Assembly (NCBI GenBank): GCA_009667805.1
Contig: CM019072.1
Span: 39,921,519 to 39,985,518, forward strand
DNA from: Leptobrachium leishanense
Taxonomy: Eukaryota; Chordata; Amphibia; Anura; Megophryidae
DNA length: 64,000 bases
Direction: 5' to 3'
Of the stretch, positions 52,561 to 64,000 are shown one piece after another. Position 1 is the stretch's first letter. Each line of letters opens with the position of its first letter. A model generated the notes under the pieces. It did no database searches. It was not told the origin of the DNA and worked only from the letters and a program-made list of their open reading frames with translations. The position numbers and the translations under genes were made by a program.

Positions 52561-53104
52561 GTTGTTTTAAGAAAGTGCAGTACAGGGAGGGCTCGAAGGA
52601 GGTCCACCCTTGTAATACTCTTATCACAATACACATCATAGATGAAGGTATAAGGCCGTTCACACAAAAAATACAATTTCTGAGATGTAAACAAAAAAAA
52701 TATGAGGGGGGGGGGAAACATTCTGAGATTGAGAAATAACACTTGTGGTGCACAGTACTTACTCAGAAACAAACAACATCTAAACCAAAACCAAAAATTA
52801 TATACAAACCCAATAGGGTACATCTCCTGTGAGAAGCCTCGAAAATCGGAGACGCTTCTCAAGCTCCTCATTCGAAGAGGGAGAATGGGGTGCGAAAGGC
52901 TAGACCCGCACAGTTCCCACCGGAGGGTCCTTTTAGCAATTCGTCCCACACTTCAGCCCGCTCGGGGGGGAGGGGTCTCCAGCGCCTAATGGTGAACCGG
53001 CAAAAAAGGCCTTTAAGGGTGTTTAAGGAAGGAAGCACCAACGAGTTAAACTGTAGATACAGGACTTGTATTCCAGGTATGAGGCAAAATTGAAACGTAT
53101 AAAA
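52561..53104 (-). other. L1 no. 2 spacer between ORF1 and ORF2
   Basis: Non-coding; together with 54548-54740 it forms a spacer of at most about 0.75 kb, shorter than in the L1 at 21674-28765. Confidence 0.6.
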
Positions 53105-54547
53105 TAGGGGTCGACCGATTATCGGTACCACCGATATTTGGGGCCGATATTCAGTGATTTCCAGGTTATCGGCATCGGGCTGTTTCACTTGCCGATGTGC
53201 CGATAACTCTGAGAAGCTGCGATCTCTCTGGGCATGCGTCCCATCCCGGCACTTCCGCACTCTGGCCGGCAATGATGAGGTCACCTCGAGGTCTCCCCCT
53301 TCCACTGCCTCGAACACAGTAAGAAACAGAGGGGGAGGAAGCACATCTAATTGTAATAAAAACAAACAGGATGGTCGGACTGATTTACGGAGGGTCCGTT
53401 CCGCTCTGTTGTGCTCCTCCCCTGCTCTCACTCTCCCTGTCTGCTCCTTCACGCTGTGCTACCTGCCAGTCTGTAAAGCTCCCCATCCCACTTCAAGTGG
53501 CTGCATAGGAGCATAAATCTTGCTCAACTCTACTGCCCTGACACCGAGATTAAATAAATAAATAAAAGCCTCAAATAGTTCACGGCACCCTTTATCTGCC
53601 AGCCATTTAGTTTTGTCTTGGCAGGTGCAGGGATTTGAGTTCACATTAGGGAAAATTTGATTTCTGACCCCAGGAGCTTACAATCAGCTTTCTAGGGAGC
53701 CACCTGGGGACAAGGAACTGAGTTTGCAGATTTTGTTTTTAGTAATGATAGAAGCCACAGTTAGGGTTTTAGTGGTCCTGGGCTACCCGACTGCCAGCTT
53801 CTGTGTCACGGCCCCTTGCATAAAAGTTTGCTATAAAGTAGTGCTGCACTTTTTACAAATGAGGGGGTACATCCTGCAAACATCTGACTCCTGCTGCAAA
53901 CACCTCTGCAGCCACCATACCTGAGCCTGACAGAGTCGAGGCAACACCTAGGAGCCAGGCCAGGCATGCTTTGCATAGAATAAACCTGAAATTTATGACC
54001 CGCATGGCAGCAAGGACAGCCAACAGGAAGAACAGTTTAGTGAATAAACCCCTTAAATGAATTGTAAGGTCCTGTGAGCTGGTCCCTCTGCTCCTCTATA
54101 TTGTAAACTCCTGTGAGCCGAGCGGCTGGGACCAGCATTTTACAGATCATCACTTCTATAGCACCAGCAGGTTCCGCAGCGCAGTACACCAAGGAGCGGG
54201 GAAACAAAATAAATAAATGCCTCAAATAGTCCCTTTATCTGGGACTATTTGCATTGCAGGTTGCTTTGTTGTACCAAAAAAGAAGAAAAGCTGGAGCTTC
54301 TGAAAGAAAGAAAAATGGGGTGGTTGCGATTTCTTAACCATCACACTTTTTTTCAAGCACTTTATTTCTCTCAGCTGGTATGTTTACAATTTTGACACCA
54401 GATTTATGTAGAAATTGTGATTTCCCCCCCCCCTCGAAAAATTTTAATGTACAGAATATCGGCACCCGATATCGGTTATCGGCCTGAAAGGTAGCCGATT
54501 ATCGGTATCGGTATCGGCACCTAAAAAGTGATATCGGTCTATCCCTA
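53105..54547. mobile_element. Non-autonomous hAT element (hAT-d)
   Basis: Termini TAGGGGTCGACCGATTATCGG and the complement of TAGGGATAGACCGATATC. The perfect 8-bp duplication is GTATAAAA (53097-53104, 54548-54555). The subterminal parts are rich in ATCGGTATCGG-type motifs on both sides. The body is non-coding. Confidence 0.94.
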
Positions 54548-54740
54548 GTATAAAACCTAGAGAAAGATTCAATGCTTGTGCCATTCCGGATCTAAGCGTC
54601 GGGTAGAAGCTCGCTGTGTAGATTGTGGAGGGTGTTCCCAATAACCCCACTCTCGGAGTAGCTTATCACCTTCTTCCACAGATGTTACCACATGAGTAGT
54701 ACCGTTACGTGTAACCAGGAGTCTAGTCGGGAAACCCCAC

Positions 54741-55519
54741 CTATAGCCAATATCGTTGCCCCGTAGAATCGTCGTGATGTCTCAGATTTCTCCTCTGTTG
54801 AAGGGTAGCCTTGGATAAGTCAGGGAATACTGATATGTGACCATATTCTTGTTGTAATGCTTCTGGATCTCGCAATGCCTTTAAGATGTCTTCACGTGGC
54901 TTAAAGTAATGGAGGCGTAGGATAACATCACGTGGGGCCTTCGTTGGAGCTGTCAGCGGTTTTGGTAACCGATGTATGCGGTCAAATAACGAGTCAAGTG
55001 TAGCATCTGGGAGCAAGGTCTGAAACATATCTGTCACGTATGATGTAAGCTGCGATGGGGTAACAGCATCGGGGATGCCACGTATTTTTAAGTTATGGCG
55101 GTGTGAGCGGTCTTCCATGTCCGTTAATTTGAGCATAGTCACCTTAAGCTGTTCCTCCAGAGTCTCAACTTGTGCAGCCATAGTGTTGTGGGCCTCTGCA
55201 AACTCCGCCATCTTGGATTCAAGCTTATCGGTTCTCTCACCAATCTCCTTAATATCACTGCGAATAGCCATCGCTACTGTGCTAGCTGTGCCGTTAGCAT
55301 TGCGGACAGGTCTCCAAGCATGTCAGCCATCCGAGACATAAGTGCTTCCAGGCCTGGGGTAGACGTTATAAATGCGGCGCTGTCAGTCTCTTCCTTCTGT
55401 GAGGGAGACAGAGGAGAACCGCCGCCATCTTGAGATGCCGCCGCCTCCTTCTGTTTGGTGGCGCGTGGAGTGAAAAATTTGGCTTTTCCGCTTTTTTTCC
55501 CTCCTTTAGCAGTAGCCAT
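54741..55519 (-). pseudogene. L1 no. 2 ORF1 RNA-binding protein
   Basis: ATG at 55519 gives MATAKGGKKSGKAKF, basic and Ser-rich. A shift near 55275 leads into the coiled coil (RSDIKEIGERTDKLESKMAE, TLEEQLKVTMLKL). The RRM opens RSHRHNLKIRGIPDAV, then DRIHRLPKPLTAPTKAPRDV. The C-terminal domain begins ISVFPDLSKATLQQRR and is frameshifted; RYWL stands for the YRWG block. It is the same type of ORF1 as those at 27589-28671 and 14684-15973. Broken. Confidence 0.85.
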
Positions 55520-55665
55520 GTTGGTCTGTATTGCTTTACCCCCCGAAAGTGGGCGAATGGGGAACAATTTGCTTTTTGAATCCGCTGTTTTAAAGGACAC
55601 GAAGCAGCTCAGCTCTCACACTTCCTCCATGCGCTGTCAGGCCACGCCCCCAAATTTAGAATTTT

Positions 55666-57064
55666 AAAAATGAAAATATTGAGAGATTCCATTTTCCCAC
55701 TATGCAGTATTACTGTTCAATGCCCAAGCTGAAATGGATTTTTGAAATTTTCCTCAGCACTGCATCGCATACGTGCATGGGCTCATTTTAGTCCATATCC
55801 TGTCCAGCAGGTATCAGGGAAAGTCGAGTTCATGTGGTGGAATGAAGAAAACATTCCACCAAATAATCTATTTGCGCTCGTGAAAATTTAAATATAAAAT
55901 CAGAGAAATTGGATAAAACTATTTTATAACCTGAAAAAAAACAGGCAAAAATAAAAAGTTATGAATTTGGTACAATAATTATCCTAAAACCAAATCCCTG
56001 TAAATCATATATTTTGTAATGCGTGAATGCTAGTGATTGAGCAAGATTTAAAGTATGTAACACCTAACGGTGAGAAGTGACAGCTACAATAAGCTATGCA
56101 GAAATCTACATGAATAATCAGGACAAATGTAATATTGGCTCTTGTGGGGCCTTTATAACAGTAATTGAAATCAAGAGTACGGCGCATGGGGGTGATGAAT
56201 CTGGTTGAGCCCCAATACTAATGGAAGTACTGGAGTACCCGAGGAGAGACACAGAAAATGGTGCAAAGGTGAGTTAAAGTAATATGGGAAATCTACTTGA
56301 AGAAATATCTAAGATCTGCTAGGAATGAAAAGCTTACTGCGACTTGTGTTTGAAATGACAGTGATCACAACATGAGGAAGCTCTGCGCATTTGCCAATTG
56401 CGGTTGTTCAGCTTCATAAGGAGCAATATGTCTCGGACTATCAGCTGAAACGGCACATAGGAGTTCATGATGTTGTCAAGAGCATATTCAAATCAAGTTT
56501 TTTATGGGTTGTTTGTGCAAGCAAACACAAATGGGCATTTTACCCATTGTCTCCCAAATGATCATCCACTCCAAGCCTCTATCTATGGGATCAAATGCAA
56601 ATGCAATACATGTATGGTCAACTCATCCTATAAGAAATAAGGTGGAATGCTATACATTTCCACTGAGTAAGGAGCAAGAAAAAGCTGTTCTTCCCTCATA
56701 GTCTGCGACACATTGTGGAACTCCACTTGATAGATGCTGGAGAAGCAGAGAGCAATCTATGGTTTAGCCTCACACCGAGATTGGTGTCTCTGCTGGGTTA
56801 GGATGATTTGACAGTGATAGGGCACTGAAAAGGACACTCTCAGCACTGTGATCACTCAATGTAAATTGAGTAGTCTTACTGCCTTGCGTGCCCACAACCC
56901 TCTCTAGAAGGTCCCCAGAGAGCTGATCCAGCCTTGCACATGCTGGGGCTTAGCTCTGCCCAGAAGCTCAGATCAGAGAGTGCTGCACCAAGTTTAATGG
57001 ATGGAGATCTTGACACAGGAACCAATTTGGGACAGAGCTCTCTCCAGCGGTTCTCACTGCACTC
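55666..57064. other. Unassigned 1.4 kb
   Basis: Moderately AT-rich. No element family, exon or RNA gene recognised on either strand. Could be unique host sequence or very old repeats. Confidence 0.4.
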
Positions 57065-58325
57065 ACATTGAAAGCCTATGGATTGGAATCAAAAGGAAAC
57101 CCAGTCTGAATTGCTCGCCAATATGCAACACACTGGGAACAAATTCCTTCTTGACCCCAGAATGGCAGTGAGATTTCTCCTTGGATCAAGAAGCTTTTAC
57201 CCACATATTTAATATTATAACCCTTAATATTCTGCGTCTGCAAGAAGTCATCCAGTCGTTTTTTAAAAGTCTGTACAGTCTCTAACCCAACCATCTCAAC
57301 AGGCAGAGAATTCCACAGCTTTATTGTTCTCACTGTAAAATAACCCTCCCTATGCTTTAGGCTGAATTTCCTTTCGTCCAGTCTAAATGGGTGACCGTGT
57401 CCTGTGTATAGTCCGGTTAATGAATAGGTTTCCAGAAAATGGTTTATAATGGCCCCGTATATATTTATATAAAATTATCAGATCCCAAGGCGCCGTTTCT
57501 CTAAAGTAAACAGGTTTAAACTGGTTAGTCTTTCCTCATAACTTAACCCTTCCATTCCCCTTATTAATTTAGTCGCCCGTCTCTGCACGTTTTCTAGCGC
57601 TATAATATCCTTTAAGACAGGTTCCCAAAATTGCACGGCATATTCAAGTTGCGTCTTACCATTGATTTATACAGAGGAAAAATTAGGTTTTCATCCCGAG
57701 AGTGAATTCCCTTTTTAATGCATGCCAATACCTTGCTGGACTTGGCGGCTGCTGTTTGACATTGCGCATTGTTACGTAGTTTGAAGTCTAGGATCCCAAA
57801 TCCTTCTCCTGCTTGGATTTCCCTAACTCCATACCATTTAGGGTATAAATTGCTTGTGTGTTCTTCACTCCAAGGTGCAGAACTTTGCATTTATCTACAT
57901 TAAATTTAATCTGCCATTTAAGTGTCCAGTCCCCCAATCTATCTCAATCCCACTGCAGCGAAGTAACATCCTGCTCACATTGTAGATGACACAAAACTAG
58001 GAAAAGTAATACAAACACCGATACTCGACTTACGATGCCTATATCAAGGTCATTTATAAATAAATTGAATAGAATTGGTCCTATAATAATAGACCCCTGA
58101 GGGACACCGCTTACCACTGATGCCCATCTTGAAAATGTACCATTTATGACCACTCTCTGGACCCTATCTTTTAACCATTTTTTTTATCCAAGAACAAGTA
58201 TTTTCATCTAGACCAATTTTTCTTAATTTAAATAGTTACCTTTTGTGTGGAACGGTGTCGAAAGCTTTGGCAAAATCCAAGTAAATCACATCCACTGCGA
58301 CCCCCTGATCTATACTGCATCTATT
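57065..58325 (-). mobile_element. CR1-type LINE, second family, RT to 3' end
   Basis: Minus-strand reading in order: YLDFAKAFDTVPHK near 58250, [26 protein letters not shown] near 58100-58150, [29 protein letters not shown] near 57870, [11 protein letters not shown] near 57580, GHGHPFRLDERKFSLK near 57390, and TIKLWNSLPVEMV near 57310. It ends KRLDDFLQTQNIKGY and a short 3' UTR. Several frameshifts; the FADD block is lost near 58010. It is the same family as the fragment at 9052-9483 and differs from the CR1 at 46978. Confidence 0.85.
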
Positions 58326-58628
58326 TGATGGAACCATGTGAAACATCAAGCACCAGAAATGGTCAGGATTTTACCTGTCTTAACTCGGGGGACAAGAAGA
58401 TGGTCTATGCGCCAATGCATGTCCAAAGTGAGAAAGGGTTTTCTGTCACAAGGAAAATATGGAATCCTTAGGGCTCACATGCATCAGATTGCCTTCCTTA
58501 GATCTGGTCTGGCCAAACTGGGATACTCTGCTCTCCAGTTCAACAGCAATTAAGATTTAATGCTTCCTCTATCTTAAATTCCACGTTAAAGAATTGGACA
58601 TTACTGTAAGGAGAAACCAGCAAATTTT
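58326..58628. other. Unassigned
   Basis: About 0.3 kb with no recognised family or frame. Confidence 0.4.
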
Positions 58629-58680
58629 TATTAAAGGGACACTACCACTAAATAAAAAAAGAAATGATCTTAAAGTTTGC
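58629..58680. mobile_element. Possible T2-type MITE terminus
   Basis: TTAAAGGGACACTACCACTA matches the TTAAAGGRR terminal motif of the T2/Kolobok MITEs known from frogs. The opposite end was not found, so this is a fragment or a chance match. Confidence 0.4.
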
Positions 58681-58813
58681 TTATTTTACATCCCATGCAT
58701 TATAAACCTGTTAACTCCATTGGCACTGACGAGTTTTTGCCAGTAACCCCATTCCAGTCGAATATTGCTATGGGATGTGTATTAAGAAAACACGTGGGGA
58801 TTAATTTCGATAT

Positions 58814-59311
58814 AATATATAGAAACCAGTGCCGTGCTCCCGTACCCAATACACCAGATTCAAGTGATAAGAACGTAAACGACTGTGTTAATACCAAGGC
58901 GATAAAACCCCTCAACATATCACTGTAGATGCTTGTTCACATATAAAAGCGAAATAAGGCAAACAACATTTAGTGTAATTCAGTATATAGGGCTGTATAT
59001 TCGATCTCATGCAATGAAACACTCACATTCTCTTGAGCGTTTAAAGCTCTGGCTTGTGGGTATTTTGTAGGGCATACCCGTCAGCCCAAACTTCGATATC
59101 CGGTCTTTGGATCTCGGAATAAAAAGAGGCAAAGGATGGTGCAGACAGAAAAATATGTTGTTGGCCTTATTTCTCTTTTTATATGTGAACAAGCATCTAC
59201 AATGATATGTCAAGGGGTTTTATCACCTTGGTATTAGGAACGTAAGAGACTGTGTTATCACTTGAATCTGGTGTATTGGGTACGGGAGCGCGGCACTGGT
59301 TTCTATATATT
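58814..59311. repeat. Large inverted repeat (156-bp arms)
   Basis: Arms 58814-58969 and 59155-59311 are about 93% complementary outside one block; the spacer is 185 bases. The block 58870-58890 / 59236-59257 (AACGTAA ... GACTGTGTTA) is in direct orientation in the two arms, so it was inverted in one of them. No target duplication or coding capacity seen. Confidence 0.85.
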
Positions 59312-59753
59312 TTTTCCTTTGGAGTATGTGGTGGTTTTGGGAATAACCACTATTAGTGCTATAGCGATCTATACCATTATTATACACCTTTGCGCCACTG
59401 AGTTTCAGATTTCGATATAAGACTGAATATTGAAATTAATTAAAGGCAACACTTGGCTGCTGGACCCAGGCTGCAGGTTGTCTTTGCCTATGCGCGCATT
59501 TTTAATATACCACCACCATACACAAGACGTTTTTGTGTGACCAGGTTTGACTTGTTATTATTTTAACAGGTAGGACAAAACTACTTTAACATGTATATTT
59601 ACATGTTACCTAACCCCTTCCACCTAGCAGGCAGGTACAAACAAAATCATACATCATGCTGTAGTGTTTCATTATTTCTTGCTTTCAGCTATAATTTTAT
59701 GTGTTTTGTGTTCGAAAAACGAAAAAAAAAACCATTAATAGCAATGCTACTCT
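59312..59753. other. Unassigned flank of L2 copy 2
   Basis: No recognised family. From 59591 it is open in the L2 frame by chance and would add about 54 non-L2 residues to the front of the protein. Confidence 0.45.
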
Positions 59754-62680
59754 CTTCAGGTGACATATCCCCTAACCCTGGCCCCACAACACATCCAATA
59801 CTTCCCTCTCATCCTATCTCCATCGCACATAAATCACCTCCCTGCAAGCCCAGCAACCTCATCCCCATAATCCCTCAGCGCCTGTCCTCTCTCTCCTGCG
59901 CCCTCTGGAACGCTCGCTCTGTGTGCAACAAACTCACAGCAATCCATGACCTCTTCCTTTCAAACTCCTTCAACCTCCTAGCTTTAACTGAAACCTGGCT
60001 AACTCCCTCTGACACGGCCTCCGTTGCTGCTCTCTCATATGGCGGTCTACACTTGAGTCATACCCCCAGACCGGGTGAGAGAAATGGTGGCAGGGTCGGA
60101 ATCCTGCTCTCTCCCACCTGCACCTACCAGCATCTCCCTCCACCCCCATCCCTCTCCTTCTCCTCCTTCGAGACACACTGCATCCGCCTGTTCTCTCCTC
60201 TGGCCCTCAGGGTGGCAGTCATCTACCGCCCACCGGGACCAACCTCCCAGTTCTTTGACCACTTTGCTACCTGGCTCTCTCACTTTGTGTCTTCTAATCT
60301 TCCATGCCTAGTTCTCGGGGACTTCAACATTCCCATTGACGATCCTTCCGCCCCTGCTGCCTCCAAACTTCTTACACAATCCTCCCTCCTCCCTACCCAC
60401 CGCGATGGTCACGCTATTGACCATGTCTTTTCCAACCTCTGCTCCATTTCTGAGTTCAACTGTCGCCCTTTCCCCATCTCTGACCACCACCTTCTCTCTT
60501 TCAACCTATCTGGACTTCCTAAACACCCTGCTCCCCCACCCCGCACACACACTCGCAGAAATCTACAGGCTGTGGACCCCCATCAATTCTCCAACCTACT
60601 TCACCACCTCCCTCATACCTCATCCTTCACCTGCCCTGATGCTGCCACTAATCACTACAACACTACGCTTATCTCTGCTCTAGACACTCTTGCTCCTCTT
60701 CGACTCTGTAAGGCCCCACGCCGCCAGCTTCAGCCCTGGCACACCCTCCAGACTCGCTACCTGCAAAGATGCTCCCGCACCGCAGAGCGTGCCTGGAGGA
60801 AATCCCGCTCTGAAGCTGATTTTGTTCACTTCAAGTTTATTCTCCGGTCATACACCTCTGCCCTCCACTTGGCCAAACAATCCTTCTTCTCATCTCTTAT
60901 ATCTACGCTGTCCTCCAACCCTAAACGGCTCTGGTCCACCTTCAACACCCTCCTCTACCCACCTGCACCTCCCCCCTCAGCTGCCTTCAGCGCTCAAGAC
61001 CTGGCAGACTACTTCCTCAGTAAAACTTTAACTATCAGAAGCAACATCCCAACACAAGATAGTTATCTGCCACCTCCACTCCCACAGGTCCCATCTGCCA
61101 CCCTCTGCCGCTTCCTCCCAACCACTGAGGAGGAAGTCAATTCCTTATTGTCCTCCTCACATCTCACCACGTGCCCGCTCGACCCCATTCCCTCACATCT
61201 AATTCCTCCCCTCTCCTCCTCCCTCACCCCTGCTCTCACACACATCTTCAACCTATCTCTCTCCACTGGCTCCTTTCCATCCGCCTTCAAACACGCGCTA
61301 GTTACCCCTTTACTAAAGAAACCATCCCTAGATCCCAACTCTCCATCCAACTACCGTCCTGTATCCCTGCTTCCCTTTACCTCTAAGCTCTTAGAAAAAC
61401 TAGTCTTCAACCGCCTCTCCATCTTCCTGTCCTCCAATTCCCTACTTGACCCCCTGCAATCTGGCTTCCGTCCCCTACACTCAACTGAAACTGCCCTCAC
61501 CAAAGTCACCAACGACCTCCTAACTGCTAAAAAACACGGCCACTATTCTATTCTCATCCTGCTTGACCTCTCGGCTGCTTTTGACACTGTTGACCACCCC
61601 CTCCTTCTACTGACCCTCAACTCTCTGGGTCTCGGTGACACTGCACTTGCTTGGATTGACTCCTATTTATCCAACAGGTCCTTCTGTGTGTCCTTTGCTG
61701 GTAACTCCTCCTCCTCATTGCCTCTATCTCTTGGTGTACCTCAAGGCTCTGTCCTTGGTCCTCTGCTCTTTTCCATCTACACCTCCTCCCTGGGCAAAAT
61801 CATCAACAGCTTTGGCTTTAATTACCACCTCTACGCTGATGACACTCAGATCTACCTCTCTACCCCTGATCTCTCTCCCCCTGTCCTTTCCAAAGTCAGT
61901 GACTGTTTATCTGGCATCTCCTCCTGGATGGCCTCCCACCACCTAAAGATCAACATGTCAAAGACTGAGCTCCTACTTATTCCTCCCTCTAATGCCGCCC
62001 CACCTCCTGACTTCTCGATCACGGTGGAGGGTATCACCATCTCCCCATCAAACCAAGTTCGCTGTCTTGGAGTTACACTTGACTCTGCTCTTTCCTTCAT
62101 CCCCCACATCAAGTCTCTTTCCTCCTCCTGCCGATACCAACTGCGTAATATTTACAGAATTCGGCCATTTCTTACCGCTGTCGCCACAAAACAACTCATA
62201 CACGCCCTGGTAATCTCCCGACTCGACTATTGCAATAATCTCTTATCTGGCCTCCCTCTGTCCCACCTCTCCCCCCTACAATCCATCCTGAACGCCTCCG
62301 CCAGGCTAATTCACCTCACCCGCCGCTCTGTCTCTGCCGCTCCCCTCTGCGAGTCCCTTCACTGGCTCCCCATCCACTGCAGAATTAAGTTCAAAATCCT
62401 TATCCTTACCTACAAAAGCCTCACTAACTCAGCTCCCCACTACCTGTCCTCACTAATCACCAAATACACCCCAGCCCGCTCCCTAAGGTCAAACAGTGAC
62501 CTGCGCCTAGCTTCTCCCCGCATCACCTCTTCCCATGATAGACTGCAGGATTTCTCACGCGCAGCCCCCACTCTCTGGAACGCTCTCCCTCGTACTGTCA
62601 GACTTTCCCCTAACTTCTCTTCCTTCAAACGCTCCCTGAAAACATTCCTATTTAGGGAAGCCTACCACCCAACTCACTGA
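59591..62680 (+). CDS. L2 endonuclease-reverse transcriptase, open frame of 1029 codons
   Basis: The first 54 codons (from 59591) are flanking sequence; L2-derived protein starts at about residue 55. GDISPNPGP is at 57-65. Endonuclease blocks: [48 protein letters not shown] near 300. [55 protein letters not shown] and [10 protein letters not shown]. The C-terminal domain ends [11 protein letters not shown]. The enzyme nicks DNA and primes reverse transcription there. No stop or frameshift is present, so the catalytic protein may be intact, but the N-terminal region seen in copy 1 (5039-5284) and the promoter are missing. Any expression would depend on flanking sequence. Confidence 0.88.
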   Translation: MYIYMLPNPFHLAGRYKQNHTSCCSVSLFLAFSYNFMCFVFEKRKKKPLIAMLLSSGDISPNPGPTTHPILPSHPISIAHKSPPCKPSNLIPIIPQRLSSLSCALWNARSVCNKLTAIHDLFLSNSFNLLALTETWLTPSDTASVAALSYGGLHLSHTPRPGERNGGRVGILLSPTCTYQHLPPPPSLSFSSFETHCIRLFSPLALRVAVIYRPPGPTSQFFDHFATWLSHFVSSNLPCLVLGDFNIPIDDPSAPAASKLLTQSSLLPTHRDGHAIDHVFSNLCSISEFNCRPFPISDHHLLSFNLSGLPKHPAPPPRTHTRRNLQAVDPHQFSNLLHHLPHTSSFTCPDAATNHYNTTLISALDTLAPLRLCKAPRRQLQPWHTLQTRYLQRCSRTAERAWRKSRSEADFVHFKFILRSYTSALHLAKQSFFSSLISTLSSNPKRLWSTFNTLLYPPAPPPSAAFSAQDLADYFLSKTLTIRSNIPTQDSYLPPPLPQVPSATLCRFLPTTEEEVNSLLSSSHLTTCPLDPIPSHLIPPLSSSLTPALTHIFNLSLSTGSFPSAFKHALVTPLLKKPSLDPNSPSNYRPVSLLPFTSKLLEKLVFNRLSIFLSSNSLLDPLQSGFRPLHSTETALTKVTNDLLTAKKHGHYSILILLDLSAAFDTVDHPLLLLTLNSLGLGDTALAWIDSYLSNRSFCVSFAGNSSSSLPLSLGVPQGSVLGPLLFSIYTSSLGKIINSFGFNYHLYADDTQIYLSTPDLSPPVLSKVSDCLSGISSWMASHHLKINMSKTELLLIPPSNAAPPPDFSITVEGITISPSNQVRCLGVTLDSALSFIPHIKSLSSSCRYQLRNIYRIRPFLTAVATKQLIHALVISRLDYCNNLLSGLPLSHLSPLQSILNASARLIHLTRRSVSAAPLCESLHWLPIHCRIKFKILILTYKSLTNSAPHYLSSLITKYTPARSLRSNSDLRLASPRITSSHDRLQDFSRAAPTLWNALPRTVRLSPNFSSFKRSLKTFLFREAYHPTH

Positions 62681-62886
62681 CGCAACCATCAATCACTCTC
62701 ACCTTACAGTCCTCTCCTCCTGTTTCCAACCCCAACCCTCCCAGATTGTGAGTTCCTACGGGAATAGGGCCCTCATCTCCTCCTGTACTGTTTGTCAAAT
62801 GTTGTTCAATGTATTGTAACCCTGTCTATACTGTGCTTATTGTACAGCGCTGCGGAATATGCTGGCGCTTTATAAATAAAGAATAA
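59754..62886 (+). mobile_element. L2 LINE, copy 2, 5'-truncated with intact frame
   Basis: Homology to copy 1 begins at TTCAGGTGACATATCCCC, just before the 2A-like motif, and runs to the L2 3' end with GCGCTTTATAAATAAAG and an AAT tail. It is nearly identical to copy 1 but without its frameshifts. A 24-base in-frame deletion near 60372 distinguishes it. Confidence 0.9.
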
Positions 62887-64000
62887 TAATAACAGAAAAT
62901 AAATCCACAGAAAGTCTGAAGAGAATAATCTCTTTAATGTATGGATTGTAAATAAAATTTAAATTCTGAGCTCGCTCACTCCAACACACGGAGAAGAAAA
63001 TGCTCAGGTCTACACCTACGTTGAATACTGAGAGGATATACATTTTATTTTATATAGATATATATATATTTTTTTTAATTTAAGAAAATAAGACCATCTC
63101 CAGTCCCAATTTGGGCAAATTTTACAAAGGATGGGTGAGAGAGAAAATAAATAAAAGCAGCCCATGGAAACTCCTGACACCCCAGATGTTTCTGACCCAC
63201 AACTCCCTAGCCATTGTTTACAAAGAATTCTGGGACTTGTAGGCGATCAACATCTGGTGGACCAGAGTTTGATATTCCTGTTGTAACCCGTTTCAGAAAC
63301 TGTAAAACACAAACTTTGGAACTACTTTAAAATATTACCCATTAAGGTTGTGAATACTTTTCCTCCGTTACGTTTCGTTTTGATGACATGCAGGACTTTA
63401 TACATCCCACCGCCAGAATGCCAAAAAACAAAGATTAGGTTGTATATGAGGTTTAGAATGCAAATTGGTAAATACATTTCTTTTCTGGTAGAGTTTACAC
63501 CTTACGGAAAAATATATTCCTTTCGATTCCACTGCAAATATTTGGTTAAACAGACAAACGTTCAAGTTAAGGAACATATCTTTTTATTTTAATATATTTC
63601 AATGAAACTAATAAACATAATAATTAGATTTAAACCCCATGTCAAGTAACAAGTTAAATGACAGTTGCATAAATAAAAACTTTTTTTATTTTCCAAAATA
63701 GTAAATAAAAATACACTAATTGTAAATTCCATCAAACAATATGAAGCATTTTTCTAAAAGCCCCAAAAATTAGGTGTATGAAGACCTTGTAACACTCAGT
63801 GCATTGCCTGTATCATCAAAGTGTGTTTGCAGGTAATACTTCACTTAACTAAGTTTATTGTACTTTAAAGCGCTCTGATGCAATGGTGTAAAGAAGAAGA
63901 AATAAGTACACAATGGATAAATAAATTTTAGATGTACTATTAAAAAAAAGGGAATCATTTTTTTTAAGTCTAGTATTTTGTTTTTCTCCAAAGGAATAAT
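62887..64000. other. Unassigned right end of the window
   Basis: AT-rich, no gene recognised apart from a small inverted-repeat element at 63176-63277. The open stretch at 63350-63592 has no identifiable domain. Confidence 0.4.
63176..63277. mobile_element. Small inverted-repeat element (MITE-like)
   Basis: CCCCAGATGTTTCTGACC with ACAACTCCC on the left is matched by GGGACTTGTAGG and ATCAACATCTGGTGG on the right. This foldback layout with an ACAACTCCC-type arm is common in vertebrate MITEs. Superfamily not assigned. Confidence 0.55.

Larger units (their letters stand above)
40278..55651 (-). mobile_element. Second Tx1-type L1 LINE, heavily interrupted
   Basis: Minus-strand L1 with AAATTTAGAATTTT at 40264-40277 and 55652-55665 as target duplication. 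The short 3' tail lies at 40278-40282, preceded (minus sense) by CAATAAAAATATTTTGAC. The order on the minus strand is ORF1 (55519-54741, with hAT-d beyond), ORF2 endonuclease (52560-52283, resuming at 46628), RT and C-terminus (down to 40602). Net of insertions it is about 6 kb. Its ORFs are frameshifted, so it is older than the L1 at 21674-28765 and of a different subfamily. Confidence 0.9.

Noticed and set aside
55666..57064. Possible unique host gene segment
   Set aside because: No open frame with a recognisable domain and no exon-intron structure visible; left unassigned.

Overview
The window looks like repeat-dominated amphibian DNA, most likely from a frog or toad. I found no host exon, tRNA or rRNA gene. 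Almost everything recognisable is a transposable element: L2, CR1 and Tx1-type L1 LINEs, a chromodomain Gypsy retrotransposon, a large non-coding LTR element, a solo LTR, four non-autonomous hAT insertions, a piggyBac-like element, and a family with 3-bp target duplications. The organism call is inference from this mixture and from a T2-like terminal motif (TTAAAGGGACACT) near 58630. A salamander, caecilian or other large-genome vertebrate is not excluded.

The elements are deeply nested and many edges are fixed by exact target-site duplications (TSDs). (1) 1-9051: an old L2 split by an ORF1-only L1-like element (135-3340) and by a younger L2 (about 4906-8430). (2) 9052-9483: a CR1 tail. (3) About 9526-37548: a near full-length CR1 (zinc finger, SGNH esterase, endonuclease, RT). 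A 19.3-kb LTR element (10966-30233, TSD GTGTC) split it between esterase and endonuclease. That LTR element contains a Gypsy chromovirus (13061-20312, TSD CTAAG), itself split in the integrase by an ORF1-only L1-like element (14522-16738), and a complete Tx1-type L1 with two open ORFs (21674-28765). Further along, the CR1 is cut by hAT elements with minisatellites, an L2 fragment, a solo LTR and a palindromic MITE. (4) 37548-39573: a DNA transposon carrying a piggyBac-like element with four perfect TGACGTCA octamers.

(5) 40278-55651: a second Tx1-type L1, minus strand, 14-bp TSD, expanded to 15 kb by two hATs, one 3-bp-TSD element and a 5.65-kb composite insertion. The composite holds a truncated CR1, a hammerhead-like motif and another minisatellite hAT. 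(6) 57065-58325: a CR1 fragment, minus strand. (7) 58814-59311: a large inverted repeat. (8) About 59754-62886: an L2 with an uninterrupted endonuclease-RT frame. The final 1.1 kb shows only a small inverted-repeat element.

Functionally these are mobilisation genes: LINE ORF1 RNA-binding proteins, endonuclease-RT proteins for target-primed reverse transcription, and Gypsy gag-pol. Only the L1 at 21674-28765 and the L2 at 59754-62886 keep long undamaged frames. The most unusual observations are: two unrelated hAT families carrying the same minisatellite; ORF1-only L1-like elements; a 16-bp perfect microinversion that is the only lesion in a CR1 frame; and a chromovirus whose primer site matches its own predicted transcript start, which indicates self-priming.
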